Assembly: GCF_000744225.1 (NCBI RefSeq)
Contig: NZ_JQLN01000007.1
Location: forward strand, 682,001-746,000
Direction: 5' to 3'
Length of the DNA: 64,000 nt
Origin: Kitasatospora mediocidica KCTC 9733
GTDB lineage: Bacteria > Actinomycetota > Actinomycetes > Streptomycetales > Streptomycetaceae
In this document: piece after piece, positions 45,201 to 53,199 of the stretch
Layout of the letters: every line of letters starts with the position of its first letter
Position numbering within the stretch: the stretch's first letter is position 1
Position numbers and translations under genes: made by a program
Notes under the pieces: generated by a model
Databases searched by the model: none
Told to the model about the DNA's origin: nothing
What the model saw: the letters and a program-made list of their open reading frames with translations, nothing else

Positions 45201-45900
45201 GTACGGGGCCGGCCTGCTGCAGCTGATCGACAGCCGCGACTGGCGCACCGACGCCGACCTCGCCGAGGTCTACACGGCCTGGGGCGGCTACGCCTACGGC
45301 CGCGGCCTGGACGGGCGACCGGCTCGCGAGGAGATGGAGACCGCCTACAAGCGGATCACCGTCGCCGCCAAGAACACCGACACCCGCGAGCACGACATCG
45401 CCGACTCGGACGACTACTTCCAGTACCACGGCGGCATGGTGGCCACCGTGCGGGCGCTGACCGGCTCCTCCCCCGCCGCGTACATCGGCGACTCCACCCG
45501 CCCCGAGACGGTCCGCACCCGGACGCTGACCGAGGAGGCCGCCCGGGTCTTCCGCGCCCGGGTGGTCAACCCGCGCTGGATGGAGGCGATGCGCCGGCAC
45601 GGCTACAAGGGCGCCTTCGAGATGGCCGCCACCGTCGACTACCTCTTCGGCTACGACGCCACCACCGGCGTCGTCGCGGACTGGATGTACGAGCGGCTGA
45701 CCCAGGAGTACGTGCTGGACCCGGTGAACCGGCAGTTCCTCACCGACGCCAACCCCTGGGCGCTGCACGGCATCAGCGAGCGTCTGCTGGAGGCGGCGGA
45801 GCGCGGGCTGTGGGCCGAGCCGGACCCCGCCCTGCTGGACGAGCTGCGCGCGGCCTTCCTGGAGGCCGAGGGCGACCTGGAGGACGGCGGCGCCGCGTAG
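42271..45900 (+). CDS. cobN: Cobaltochelatase large subunit
   Basis: 1209 residues from GTG 42271, overlapping the leader peptide. CobN/Mg-chelatase-H family: LYYRAHHMSGNTAFVDTL near residue 155, DAVVHLGKHGNLEWLPGKTAALS near 530, LIYPFLVNDPGEGTQAKRRAHATLVDHLVPP (about 565-600), and ADSDDYFQYHGGMVATVRALTG toward the C-terminus. With CobS and CobT it inserts Co2+ into hydrogenobyrinate a,c-diamide using ATP; those partners are not in the window. Expression is governed by the upstream B12 riboswitch. It ends 20 bp before a strong hairpin. Confidence 0.96.
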   Translation: MILLLSTSDTDLLSARAATGPVPFRLGNPARLTPEDLPALVEGTDLVVVRLLGGRRAWQEGLDALLAGPRPVIVLSGEQAPDAQLMELSTVPAGLAAEAHAYLAHGGPANLGELAAFLSDTVLLTGHGFAAPASAPDWGPLERAPRRTEGPLVAVLYYRAHHMSGNTAFVDTLCASIEDAGGRALPLYCSSLRGASAELLAELGRADAIVTTVLAAGGTRPADASAGGDEEAWDAGALAALDRPILQALCLTWSRAVWESSDDGLSPLDVATQIAVPEFDGRLITVPFSFKELDEDGLTVYVADPERSARVAGIAVRHARLRHVPAPERRLALVLSAYPTKHARVGNAVGLDTPASAARLLRRLHAEGWDVGPLDGPDALPGLADVEGQHEGDALIRALIDAGGYDQDWLTEDQLARNPVRIPAADYRRWYAGLPEGLRTKVEEHWGPAPGELYVDRSQNPDGDIVLAGLRAGNLLVLVQPPRGFGANPVAIYHDPDLPPSHHYLAAYRWIAAAQSDGGFGADAVVHLGKHGNLEWLPGKTAALSAECGPDAALGDLPLIYPFLVNDPGEGTQAKRRAHATLVDHLVPPMARAESYGDIARLEQLLDEHANIAAMDPAKLPAVRAQIWTLIQAARLDHDLGLEDRPEDDGFDDFLLHVDGWLCEIKDAQIRDGLHVLGQAPSGTDRVNLVLAILRARQIWGGVRALPGLREALGLDEAALTLGSTDAVEAQARALVEAMEAEGWAPDAVEKVTAGLPPAVAEVLDFAVHQVVPRLAGTTAELDAVVHALRGGFVPAGPSGSPLRGLVNVLPTGRNFYSVDPKAVPSRLAWETGQALAESLVARYRADNDGAVPPSVGLSLWGTSAMRTAGDDIAEAFALLGIRPVWDDASRRVTGLEPISVAELGRPRIDVTLRISGFFRDAFPHVVALLDDAVRLAAAQEEPAEENFVRAHVQADLAEHGDERRATVRVFGSRPGTYGAGLLQLIDSRDWRTDADLAEVYTAWGGYAYGRGLDGRPAREEMETAYKRITVAAKNTDTREHDIADSDDYFQYHGGMVATVRALTGSSPAAYIGDSTRPETVRTRTLTEEAARVFRARVVNPRWMEAMRRHGYKGAFEMAATVDYLFGYDATTGVVADWMYERLTQEYVLDPVNRQFLTDANPWALHGISERLLEAAERGLWAEPDPALLDELRAAFLEAEGDLEDGGAA

Positions 45901-45920
45901 GCCTGCCGGTCTGGACCACT

Positions 45921-45955
45921 CCGGAGGGGCCCGTCCTGGTGACGGGCCCCTCCGG
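45921..45955 (+). terminator. Hairpin terminator after cobN
   Basis: A perfect 15-bp stem (45921-45935 with 45941-45955) has a 5-nt loop, CTGGT, 20 bp after the cobN stop. Confidence 0.9.
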
Positions 45956-46035
45956 CGCTCCCGACCGGCGGAAAAAGAGTGCAGGCCGACGCGGATTTGG
46001 CAAGGGGCGTCCACGAAACGTCCGGTTGTCGCCGG

Positions 46036-46076
46036 TTGGTCGGAATGGATTTGACCAATCATCAGGTCGGGTGACC
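46036..46076. promoter_or_regulatory. Paired palindromes upstream of the glycosyltransferase gene
   Basis: TTGGTC (46036) pairs with GACCAA (46053-46058) over 11 bp, and GGTC (46065) pairs with GACC (46073-46076). A TTGACC hexamer within could be a -35 box. The arrangement looks like an operator for a dimeric regulator, about 60-100 bp before the GTG start. No regulator gene is adjacent. Confidence 0.4.
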
Positions 46077-46133
46077 AGACTGAAAAGCAGCCCCCATCTG
46101 ATGATCGCCTGCACCAGGCAAGGGAGTCACACC

Positions 46134-47273
46134 GTGCGCGTCCTCTTCACCAGCCCGGCTTCGGCCGGACACCTGTTCCCGATGGTCCCCACCGCCCAGG
46201 CCCTGCGGGCCGCCGGGCACGAGGTGCTGTTCGCCGCCTCGCAGCCGATGGACCAGATCCAGGGCGCCGGCCTCCCGGTCACCGAGATCGGCGACGGGAC
46301 CACGATCCGCGATCTCTTCGACCGGGCCGGCGAGGACGGCCGTCCGATCAGCTACGTCTCGCCCGACCGGACCCAGGACGAGATCCTGGACGGCGCGGCC
46401 GTCGCCTTCGCGCGGCTCTCCCGGCCCACCGTCGACGGCCTGCTGGCCGCCGCGACCGGCTGGGACGCGGACGTGCTGGTGTACGACTCCTTCCAGGCCG
46501 CCGCGCCGCTGGTCGCCGCCAAGCTGGGCATCCCCTCGGTGGTGCACAACTTCGGCGTCACCTCGGGCCACGCCATGGTCGCCCGGCTGGCCGGCAACTT
46601 CACCGAGGCCTACGAGACCTACGGGGTGGCCGGCCCGGCCCGCCCGATCGCGCTGGACGTGGTGCCCCCCTCGCTCGGCACCGGCGGCGACAACGACGGC
46701 TGGCGGGTGCGCTACGTCCCGTTCAACGGCGGCGGCGTGGTCCCGGCGGACCTGCTGCACCGCGCCGAGCGCCCGCGCATCGCGGTCACCCTGGGCACCG
46801 TGCTGACCCAGGTGGACGGCGTGAACTCGATCGTCACGCTGGCCGAGGCGGCCGCCGGGGTGGACGCCGACTTCCTGTTCGCGGTGGGCGGCGCCGACCT
46901 CAGCGCGCTGGGCGAACTCCCCTCCAACATCAAGCCGTTGCCCTGGGTCCCGCTCGCCGAGCTGCTGCGCGTCTCGGACGCGCTGGTGCACCACGGCGGC
47001 TCCGGCACCATGCTGACGGCGCTGGCCGCGGGCATCCCGCAGCTGATACTGCCGCAGGGCGCCGACCACTTCTCCAACGCGGACGCCGCGGTGGCCTCCG
47101 GCTTCGCGCTGCGTTCCAGCTCGGCGGGCGTGGACGGCAAGCTGCTGAGCCAGCTGCTGACCGACCCCGCGCTGAGCACCGCCGCGCAGCGGATTCAGGC
47201 CGAGAACGCCGCGCTGCCCAGCCCGGCCGACCTGGTGGCGAACTTCGAGCGGCTGGTCGCCGTCCGCCGCTAG
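46134..47273 (+). CDS. GT-B glycosyltransferase (family 1, macrolide/EryCIII-like)
   Basis: 379 residues from GTG 46134, with AGGGAG upstream. The N-terminal acceptor domain begins RVLFTSPASAGHLFPMVPTAQALRAAGHEV, with the His of GH as catalytic base. The donor domain has PRIAVTLGTVL, then PLPWVPLAELLRVSDALVHHGGSGTML and PQLILPQGADHFSNADA, the nucleotide-sugar binding signature of these enzymes. It transfers a sugar from an NDP-sugar to a small hydrophobic acceptor; the acceptor is unknown. It stands alone between two terminated units and has no sugar-biosynthesis neighbours. Confidence 0.9.
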   Translation: MRVLFTSPASAGHLFPMVPTAQALRAAGHEVLFAASQPMDQIQGAGLPVTEIGDGTTIRDLFDRAGEDGRPISYVSPDRTQDEILDGAAVAFARLSRPTVDGLLAAATGWDADVLVYDSFQAAAPLVAAKLGIPSVVHNFGVTSGHAMVARLAGNFTEAYETYGVAGPARPIALDVVPPSLGTGGDNDGWRVRYVPFNGGGVVPADLLHRAERPRIAVTLGTVLTQVDGVNSIVTLAEAAAGVDADFLFAVGGADLSALGELPSNIKPLPWVPLAELLRVSDALVHHGGSGTMLTALAAGIPQLILPQGADHFSNADAAVASGFALRSSSAGVDGKLLSQLLTDPALSTAAQRIQAENAALPSPADLVANFERLVAVRR

Positions 47274-47292
47274 CCAAGCGCCGAGCGCCGAG

Positions 47293-48024
47293 CTAGGCCG
47301 TGTCCGGGATCACCAGCAGGACCTGGCCGGTGGCGAGATCCCGGACCTCGAAGTGGTTGATGTCGGCGGCATGGAAGCCCGCGCCGCCGGTGGTCTGCAG
47401 CTCCCTGCCGGCCTGCGGGTGCGGCTGCGGCTGCGGGCTGTAGCCGGTGGGCGCGATGTGCCAGCTGGTGACGGTCTGCTGCTGACCACCGGTGGAGACC
47501 GCGACCAGGTCGCAGTCCCGCGGCCCGCTCACGCCGTTCAGGGTGAGGGTGACGGCGCTGCCCCAGCCCTTCTCGGTCACCCCGACGGTCGCGCTGATCG
47601 TCCCGGTGGGGTCGGTGGCGCTGTGCAGCACGCCCGCCTGCACGGTGGGGTGCGCGCCGGCGTCCAGCACCGCGGCGGTCACCGCCGGCCCGCCCAGCAC
47701 CAGCACCGCCGCCGCGGCCACCAGCACCAGCCGCCTGGTCCGGCCGCGGCGGCGGACCGCGCGGACCTCGCCGAGCAGGCCGTCCAGCAACCGGGGGCCG
47801 GGCTCGGGCAGCGGATCGGCCGTCGAATCGCCGTCCCGCCTCACCTCGGCCAGCAACGGCTCCAGCCCGCCGAGCTCGCCGACCTCCGCGGCGCACTGCG
47901 GGCAGTGCACGAGGTGGGCCTCGAACGCCTGCCGGTCCGCGTCGTCGAGTACGCCGAGGACGTACGCGCCGGCGTCGAGGTGCCGGTCCTGCCCCTGCGG
48001 GCCACCGCGGTCCTGGCCGTTCAC
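47293..48024 (-). CDS. Zinc-type anti-sigma factor (RsiL/RskA-like), membrane-anchored
   Basis: 243 residues from ATG 48024, overlapping the sigma-factor stop by 4 nt. The N-terminal ZAS motif is HLVHCPQC (His37, Cys41, Cys44) and binds the partner sigma. One membrane helix lies near residues 98-118 (LVLVAAAAVLVLGGPAVTAAVL), followed by an extracytoplasmic domain (DUF-type, as in RskA) that would sense the signal. Gene order sigma then anti-sigma is standard. Release probably involves proteolysis of the anchored protein. Confidence 0.9.
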   Translation of the reverse strand: MNGQDRGGPQGQDRHLDAGAYVLGVLDDADRQAFEAHLVHCPQCAAEVGELGGLEPLLAEVRRDGDSTADPLPEPGPRLLDGLLGEVRAVRRRGRTRRLVLVAAAAVLVLGGPAVTAAVLDAGAHPTVQAGVLHSATDPTGTISATVGVTEKGWGSAVTLTLNGVSGPRDCDLVAVSTGGQQQTVTSWHIAPTGYSPQPQPHPQAGRELQTTGGAGFHAADINHFEVRDLATGQVLLVIPDTA

Positions 48025-48578
48025 GACGTCACTCCTCGTTCCTCGAGCGCGAGCTTCAGCGAGCGCAGCGCGTAGAAGAGCCGAGACTTCACCGTGCCGG
48101 CCGGAACACCCAGCTCGACCGCGGCCTCCCCCACCGTCCTGCCCTTCAGGTAGGTCTCCACGACGACCTCCCGGTGCGCCCGGGTGAGCGCCCCGAGCGC
48201 GTCGGTGATCGTCATCAGCCGCAGCGCCCGGTCGAGTTCGTCCTCGGCCGGCAGCAGCTCGAGCGGCGCCGCGTCGGTCTCCGGCGGGCGGGCCGCGCCG
48301 CGCCGGTGGTTGTCGATGACGATCCGCCGGGCCACCGTGACCAGCCAGGGCCGGACCGACCCCGCCGCCACGTCGAGCCGGTCGGCGTTGCGCCAGGCCC
48401 GGACCAGCGTCTCCTGGACCACGTCCTCGGCCCGCTGCCGGTCGCCGCCCACCAGGTGCAGCACGAAGCCGAAGAGCGGCCCGGCATGCTCCTGGTAGAG
48501 CGCCCGCATCAGCTCCTCGTCGGTGTCGGCCCCACGGCCGGCCGGCGATTCCTCGGTCACCACGCCATCCTGGCGCAC
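48021..48578 (-). CDS. ECF RNA polymerase sigma factor (SigK/SigL-like)
   Basis: 185 residues from GTG 48578 (GGAGGCAGG upstream). Region 2 reads LYQEHAGPLFGFVLHLVGGDRQRAEDVVQETLVRAWRN, given here as the stretch near residues 27-65. Region 4 is LTRAHREVVVETYLKGRTVGEAAVELGVPAGTVKSRLFYALRSLK, near residues 130-175. There is no region 3, as in all ECF sigmas. It is co-expressed with its anti-sigma factor and probably autoregulated. The downstream YxFxxD lipoprotein, on the same strand but upstream of it in position, might belong to its regulon; this is only suggested by proximity. Confidence 0.92.
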   Translation of the reverse strand: MRQDGVVTEESPAGRGADTDEELMRALYQEHAGPLFGFVLHLVGGDRQRAEDVVQETLVRAWRNADRLDVAAGSVRPWLVTVARRIVIDNHRRGAARPPETDAAPLELLPAEDELDRALRLMTITDALGALTRAHREVVVETYLKGRTVGEAAVELGVPAGTVKSRLFYALRSLKLALEERGVTS

Positions 48579-48677
48579 CCCTGCCTCCAGGTCGAGCGGC
48601 CGTCCCGGCGGCTCGACAGATTCTGTCGGACCCTACGGCGGACGACGGTCGTCCGCGCGCAGGGTTCGGACGACCCG

Positions 48678-49256
48678 TCAGTAGCCGTTACCGCTGGACG
48701 GGGTGCTGGGCGCGGTGCTCGGCGTGGCCGGGGCCTGCGCCATGGCCTTGCCGCCGGTCGGCGTGCTCGCGAACCAGATGCCACCCACGCCCTGCCCGTT
48801 GGTGTCGCCGGGCTTGGTGTCGGGGCTGTAGCGGTAGAGCGGCCAGCCGTTCAGGGTGAGCTGCTTGGTGCCGTCGGCGCGGGTCAGCGTGCCGACCAGG
48901 CTCGCGTTGACGCCGTTCGCCGTGACGGCTCCGCTCGGCGCCAGGGCCGGCGGCCACAGGGTGGCGCAGGAGCCGGTGCAGTTGGACATCGACGGGTTCG
49001 CGGTGTCGTGGTCGAAGCGGTACAGCGTGTGGCCGGCGCCGTCCGTGACGATCTGGCCCAGCTTGGCGTTGGTGGTCACCTGCAGGTCGGCCGCCGTGTG
49101 GCTCGGCGTGGAGGACGGCGCCGACGAGGCCGCGGCCGGCGGCGGGGTGCTCGCGGCGGGTGACGAGGAGGTCCCACTGGACCCGCAGGCCGTCGCGAGG
49201 GCGAGCACCGCGGCCGCGGAGGCGGTCAGCAGTCCGGCACGCTTGGTTATGTACAT
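48678..49256 (-). CDS. Secreted lipoprotein with YxFxxD repeats
   Basis: 192 residues from ATG 49256. A signal peptide with lipobox ALATAC gives a lipid-modified Cys24, followed by a long Ser/Pro/Ala linker. Two copies of the conserved 'Yx(FWY)xxD' element follow: LYRFDHD near residue 78 and LYRYSPD near 140, with a CTGSCATLWPP segment between them that could hold a disulfide. This matches the COG4315 group of predicted lipoproteins of unknown function, often next to ECF sigma/anti-sigma genes. It is read toward the sigma gene, 100 bp away. Confidence 0.88.
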   Translation of the reverse strand: MYITKRAGLLTASAAAVLALATACGSSGTSSSPAASTPPPAAASSAPSSTPSHTAADLQVTTNAKLGQIVTDGAGHTLYRFDHDTANPSMSNCTGSCATLWPPALAPSGAVTANGVNASLVGTLTRADGTKQLTLNGWPLYRYSPDTKPGDTNGQGVGGIWFASTPTGGKAMAQAPATPSTAPSTPSSGNGY

Positions 49257-49396
49257 GTCATATCCCCCAGCAGTCGGGTGAACGGTCCGGGCGGCACGGT
49301 CGCCGCTCCACCGGGGGGTACGCAGCCGGCCACCCGGTCGTTCAACCCCGGGGACACCTTCCTGAAGGCGTTCCCCTCGCCATGCCAACTTCCGCC

Positions 49397-49707
49397 TTAC
49401 GCCAAGTCCTTGCGCATCAGTGTGCACATGGTCTCGTAGCGGCGGATCGAACCGCCCGGCGCCTCCTCGTCCCAGCCGTCGGGCTGCCGGTCGTAGGCCA
49501 CACAACCGAGCCGCTCGTACAGCGCGCGCTCCCGCGGACTGCCCTCCTCCAGGCCACCGACGCGGCGTCGCCGGGCTGCGGGTCGAGCAGCTCCCCCGGC
49601 TTCGCCCGTCGCTGCACCGCGACGTGGATGTTCGCGTAGCCGGGGAAGCCGGGGGCGACGGCGCAGCTGCGGCCCGGCAGGTCGAACCCCTCGATACGGA
49701 TCTGCAT
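49397..49707 (-). pseudogene. Chimeric remnant: DUF5990 N-terminus joined out of frame to a GNAT C-terminus
   Basis: From ATG 49707 the frame reads MQIRIEGFDLPGRSCAVAPG and continues through VQRRAKPGELLDPQPGDAASVAW, the N-terminal third of DUF5990 proteins. At about 49562 similarity stops. In another frame the sequence then reads LEEGSPRERALYERLGCVAYDR to MCTLMRKDLA, the C-terminus of a GNAT acetyltransferase. Neither gene is complete. This looks like a deletion that fused two neighbouring genes and destroyed both. Confidence 0.65.
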
Positions 49708-49746
49708 GCCGCCATCCTGCCCCGCCCACCACAACCAGGGGCACGC

Positions 49747-50397
49747 TCAGATCAGCGTGCTCCAGTACGACCAGAACCGGTTGAGGACCAGCAGCAGAAT
49801 CACCGCGTACCAGAGCACCGGCACCACCCAGTGGTAGCGGTTGAGCTCGCGCACCACCGGTCGCAGCTTCGGCGACACCGGGATCACCCCGGTCCGCAGG
49901 TTGTGCAGGGTGGTGTACCAGAAGAGCGTGATGGTCGCCGCCCAGACCAGCATGCAGTAGGGGCAGACCGCGCCGATCGAGTAGAGGGTCTGCCCGATCA
50001 GCCAGTGGATCAGCACGAGGCCGAAGACCGTCCCGGCCTGCAGGCCGAGCCAGTACCAGCGGCGGTAGCGGGCACCGGCCAGCACGCCGACGCCGGTCGC
50101 CACCACCACCGCGAATCCGATCAGCCCCAGCAGCGAGTTGGGGAACCCGAACACCGAGGCCTGCTCGGTGCGCATCACCGAGCCGCAGCTGATGATCGGG
50201 TTGATGTTGCAGCTCGGAACGTAGTTCGGGTTCTGCAGCAGCTTGATCTTGTCCGTGGTCAGCACGAACGCGGCGGCCAGGCCCAGGGCTCCGGCCACGC
50301 ACAGCAACAGGGCGTAGCCGCGGGACGGCGCCGGGGCGGCGGCCGACTCCCCGGTGACGTCCCCGGTGGTGTCCTCGGTGACGACATCGGCTCTCAT
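49747..50397 (-). CDS. Vitamin K epoxide reductase (VKOR) family membrane protein
   Basis: 216 residues from ATG 50397, beginning 2 bp after the DsbA-like gene. Five or so membrane helices. The redox cysteines are the loop pair Cys63 and Cys71 (PSCNINPIISCGS) and the quinone-proximal CPYC (Cys145, Cys148), the complete VKOR set. It reoxidises the extracytoplasmic DsbA-like partner and passes electrons to quinone, replacing DsbB, as known in mycobacteria. Tight gene spacing with the DsbA-like gene supports a dedicated pair. Confidence 0.92.
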   Translation of the reverse strand: MRADVVTEDTTGDVTGESAAAPAPSRGYALLLCVAGALGLAAAFVLTTDKIKLLQNPNYVPSCNINPIISCGSVMRTEQASVFGFPNSLLGLIGFAVVVATGVGVLAGARYRRWYWLGLQAGTVFGLVLIHWLIGQTLYSIGAVCPYCMLVWAATITLFWYTTLHNLRTGVIPVSPKLRPVVRELNRYHWVVPVLWYAVILLLVLNRFWSYWSTLI

Positions 50398-50399
50398 GG

Positions 50400-51233
50400 T
50401 CAGCCGCCGATCTGCGACTTGACCAGGGCGGCGTACTGGTCCGGGCTGATCGGACCGGAGTTGCCGAGGACGGTCAGCGTCTTGCCGTCCAGCTTGATGG
50501 TCGGCGTGCCGGTGACCCCGCTGGTGTTGAACTGCTCGGCGACCTTCTTGGCCCACGGCAGGTAGGTGCCGTTCTTGACCGCCGCCGTGAAGGCGTCGGT
50601 CTTCAGGCCGGGCACCTTGGCGGCCAGGTCGAGCAGGGTGTTGACGTTGCCGAAGCCGTCGGTCCGCTCGTCGGGCTGGTTGGCGTACAGCACGTCGTGG
50701 AACTTCTTGAAGTCGTCCACGCTCTGGTTCAGCGCAGCACCGGCGGCCGCCAGCGCGTCGATCGAGCCGGTTCCGCCGTTGTTGTCGTCCAGGAAGGCGG
50801 CGATGTGGTAGTCGATCTTGTACGTGCCGTTGTCGGCGAGCGCCTGCGCGGCCTGGCCGTCGGTGGCCTCGAAGGCCCGGCAGATCGGGCAGCGGAAGTC
50901 CTCGTACACCGTGAGGGTGTGCGCGGCGTCGGGCTTGCCGTAGGTGATCACCGTGCCGTCGCCGGTGGTGTTGGCCGGGGTCACCAGCGGTCCGCTCGCG
51001 GCGGCGCTGCTCGACTTGCCGCTGCCGGCGTTGCTGACGGCGATCGCCACACCGCCCGCCAGCGCCACCACGACGGCGGCGGAGACGCCGACCACGATCC
51101 GGCGGCGCAGGGCGTCGGCCTTCTGCTCGCGCAGGCGGGCCTCGTGCATCCGCCGGCGGCGGGCGTCCTGCTGGTCGGCGGGGTTGCCGGGCTTGGCGCT
51201 GCGGTTGTTCGGGTTGTTCGGGTTCTTGCCCAT
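50400..51233 (-). CDS. DsbA-like thiol-disulfide oxidoreductase, membrane-anchored
   Basis: 277 residues from ATG 51233. A charged cytoplasmic N-terminus, one membrane helix near residues 46-67 (IVVGVSAAVVVALAGGVAIAV) and an extracytoplasmic thioredoxin fold of the Thioredoxin_4/DsbG type with FRCPICRAF (Cys115, Cys118). The cis-proline segment is GVTGTPTIKLDG. It forms disulfides in exported proteins and is oxidised by the VKOR encoded just downstream. Confidence 0.92.
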   Translation of the reverse strand: MGKNPNNPNNRSAKPGNPADQQDARRRRMHEARLREQKADALRRRIVVGVSAAVVVALAGGVAIAVSNAGSGKSSSAAASGPLVTPANTTGDGTVITYGKPDAAHTLTVYEDFRCPICRAFEATDGQAAQALADNGTYKIDYHIAAFLDDNNGGTGSIDALAAAGAALNQSVDDFKKFHDVLYANQPDERTDGFGNVNTLLDLAAKVPGLKTDAFTAAVKNGTYLPWAKKVAEQFNTSGVTGTPTIKLDGKTLTVLGNSGPISPDQYAALVKSQIGG

Positions 51234-51318
51234 GGGGAAACGTCGGTCCTGTCCGCGAAGGATGAATGGGGGGCCGGCGGCGCGCACCGCGAGCGGTCCC
51301 CTCGACGCGGGGACGGGC

Positions 51319-51960
51319 TCAGCAGGCGAGCGCGAAGGCGGCCGGCGGACCCCGGCGGCGGGACGGGCCGAGCGGCAGGTCCTCGGTGGGCGCGTGCTCG
51401 GGGCGGGGATCGGGCAGTGGTGCGCCAGGTGCCGGCCGGGCCGGCAGCGGGGCGAGCCGCAGCAGGGCGAGCAGCGCGCCGGGCGTCAACCGGGCCAGTG
51501 CGCGGACCAGTCGGGGCAGCCGCGCCAGGGCGGCCTCCGCCAGGCGCAGCCAGAGCGCGGCCAGCAGGGTGGCCACCACGTGGACGGCCAGCAACAGCAA
51601 CTCGACGAGGGCCGGGGCGAGGGTGAGTTCGCTGCCACCGCCGCCGACCGTGCCGCCGCCGCAGACCATCAGGTCCAGGCCGTGCGTGCGGGTGGGGCGG
51701 GGGCAGGCGTCCTGGCCGAGGTTGAAGGTGGTGTTCAGCAGCAGCTCGACGGGCAGGAAGATCGCCGCGATCTGCAGGAACCCGCGCTCGGCGCCGGACA
51801 GCACGGCCGCCAGCACGAAGACCACAACCCCGGCGGCGATCACCAGGTTCAGCGGCAACGGACGCCCGGTGACCAGCACATGCCCGACGGCGGACAGCGG
51901 CACGGCAAGCGCCGCGAACACCGTCGCGCGCAGGGCTCGTGTCACGCTGCTGCCAGTCAC
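51319..51960 (-). CDS. Integral membrane protein of unknown function
   Basis: About 213 residues from GTG 51960 (other GTGs nearby are possible). Hydrophobic segments near residues 8-28, 35-52, 60-77 and 120-145 suggest four helices; between the third and fourth is a short loop with Cys and a Gly-rich run. The C-terminal 60 residues are Pro/Arg-rich and probably cytoplasmic. I do not recognise a family. It precedes the DsbA-like/VKOR pair on the same strand by 85 bp and may be co-transcribed, hinting at a membrane redox or copper-related role without proof. Confidence 0.6.
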   Translation of the reverse strand: MTGSSVTRALRATVFAALAVPLSAVGHVLVTGRPLPLNLVIAAGVVVFVLAAVLSGAERGFLQIAAIFLPVELLLNTTFNLGQDACPRPTRTHGLDLMVCGGGTVGGGGSELTLAPALVELLLLAVHVVATLLAALWLRLAEAALARLPRLVRALARLTPGALLALLRLAPLPARPAPGAPLPDPRPEHAPTEDLPLGPSRRRGPPAAFALAC

Positions 51961-52144
51961 GTTTCGGAGTATGCCATGCGGCTCCGGCCGAACACGAGGG
52001 TGCGTGAGGCACCTCATGCAACCTTCAGCTCTCCTTCATGCACCCTGAGATTCCCCGGAGGACGGCCCCCGCCGACCCGGAGGTCTCCCCGGGATCCGCC
52101 GGATATCACCGGACTGGCGCAGGGTGGCCGTGGGAGCATGCAGC

Positions 52145-53134
52145 GTGACGACGGGGATATCGCGAACACCGGAGAGCGGCCGGACAGGTCTCAGACGACG
52201 GATCAAGCCGAGCCTGCTGATCACTGTCGCGGGGGTGGTGGTCTTCGGCTGCCTGCTGTACGCGCAGGGCACCCGGGCGGACGCCGATCCGGTCCTCCTG
52301 GTGCGGACCGCAGACCCGGGGTGGGTGCTGCTCGCGGTGCTGGCGGCGGCGGCGAGTTATCCGGCGGCCGCCCTCGGATTCGTCGGCTTCGTGCCGGAGC
52401 GGCTGGACTTCGGGCGGGCCGTGCTGGCACAGCTGGCCGGGGCCTTCGTGAAGCTGGTGGCGCCCGGCGGCCTGGGCGGGATGGCGCTGAACACCCGCTT
52501 CCTGCGGCGCGCGGGGATCACGCCGGGCCGCGCGGTCTCCAGCGTCGGCGCGGGACAGCTGGTGGGGCTGGGGCTGCACCTGCTGCAACTGGCCTTCTTC
52601 CTCTCCCTGATCAACGTCGACCAGGTGCCGCAGGAGCCCTCGCACGGGACGGCGACGCTCGTCGTGGGGGTGCTGGCCGTCGTCCTGGTGGGCGGTGTGC
52701 TCGCGGTGCCCGGCATCCGGCGCCGGCTGCTGGCCCGGCTGCGCCCGCTCACCGAAGGCTCGCTGACCCGGCTGCGCGACCTGCTGCGGCACCCCGGACG
52801 GCTGGCGGTCGGCGTCGTCGGCCAGCTGCTGGTGTCGATGACCCTGGCGACCAGCCTCTACTGCGCGGTGCGGGCCGAGGGCGGCCACCCGCGGTTCGCG
52901 GCTGTCGCGGTGGCCTTCCTGATCGGCAACGCGGTGGGCTCGGCCGTCCCCACCCCGGCCGGCCTGATCGGCATCGAGGGGGCGACGGCCGCGGTGCTGG
53001 CCGCCACCACCGGCCTGAACCACTCGGCCGACACCCTCTACCCGGTGGTGCTCTTCCGGCTCGTCACCGTCGTCCTGCCGGTCCTGCCGGGCTGGCTGGC
53101 GCTCAGCACGCTGCGCCGACACAGGGCGATCTAG
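52145..53134 (+). CDS. Flippase-like integral membrane protein (UPF0104/AglD-MprF transmembrane family)
   Basis: 329 residues from GTG 52145, preferred because GGGAG sits eight bases upstream; two GTGs further upstream are possible. About eight helices. Family landmarks: AFVKLVAPGGLGGMALNTRFLRRAGI near residue 100 and the C-terminal AVPTPAGLIGIEGATAAVLAATTG with LFRLVTVVLPVLPGW. The family is related to the flippase half of lysyl-phosphatidylglycerol synthase and to glycolipid-linked transport. It is divergent from the 51960 gene, with 184 bp between them showing no clear element. Substrate unknown. Confidence 0.82.
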   Translation: MTTGISRTPESGRTGLRRRIKPSLLITVAGVVVFGCLLYAQGTRADADPVLLVRTADPGWVLLAVLAAAASYPAAALGFVGFVPERLDFGRAVLAQLAGAFVKLVAPGGLGGMALNTRFLRRAGITPGRAVSSVGAGQLVGLGLHLLQLAFFLSLINVDQVPQEPSHGTATLVVGVLAVVLVGGVLAVPGIRRRLLARLRPLTEGSLTRLRDLLRHPGRLAVGVVGQLLVSMTLATSLYCAVRAEGGHPRFAAVAVAFLIGNAVGSAVPTPAGLIGIEGATAAVLAATTGLNHSADTLYPVVLFRLVTVVLPVLPGWLALSTLRRHRAI

Positions 53135-53199
53135 CCTGAGCCGGCCACCGGGTGGACCAGGATGGTGCGAACAGCCGTCCAGCGATCCGAGGAGTGCCC

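Noticed and set aside
42118..46062. Long minus-strand frame opposite cobN
   Set aside because: Low-complexity Gly/Arg/Val composition without motifs, while the plus-strand frame is a full CobN.
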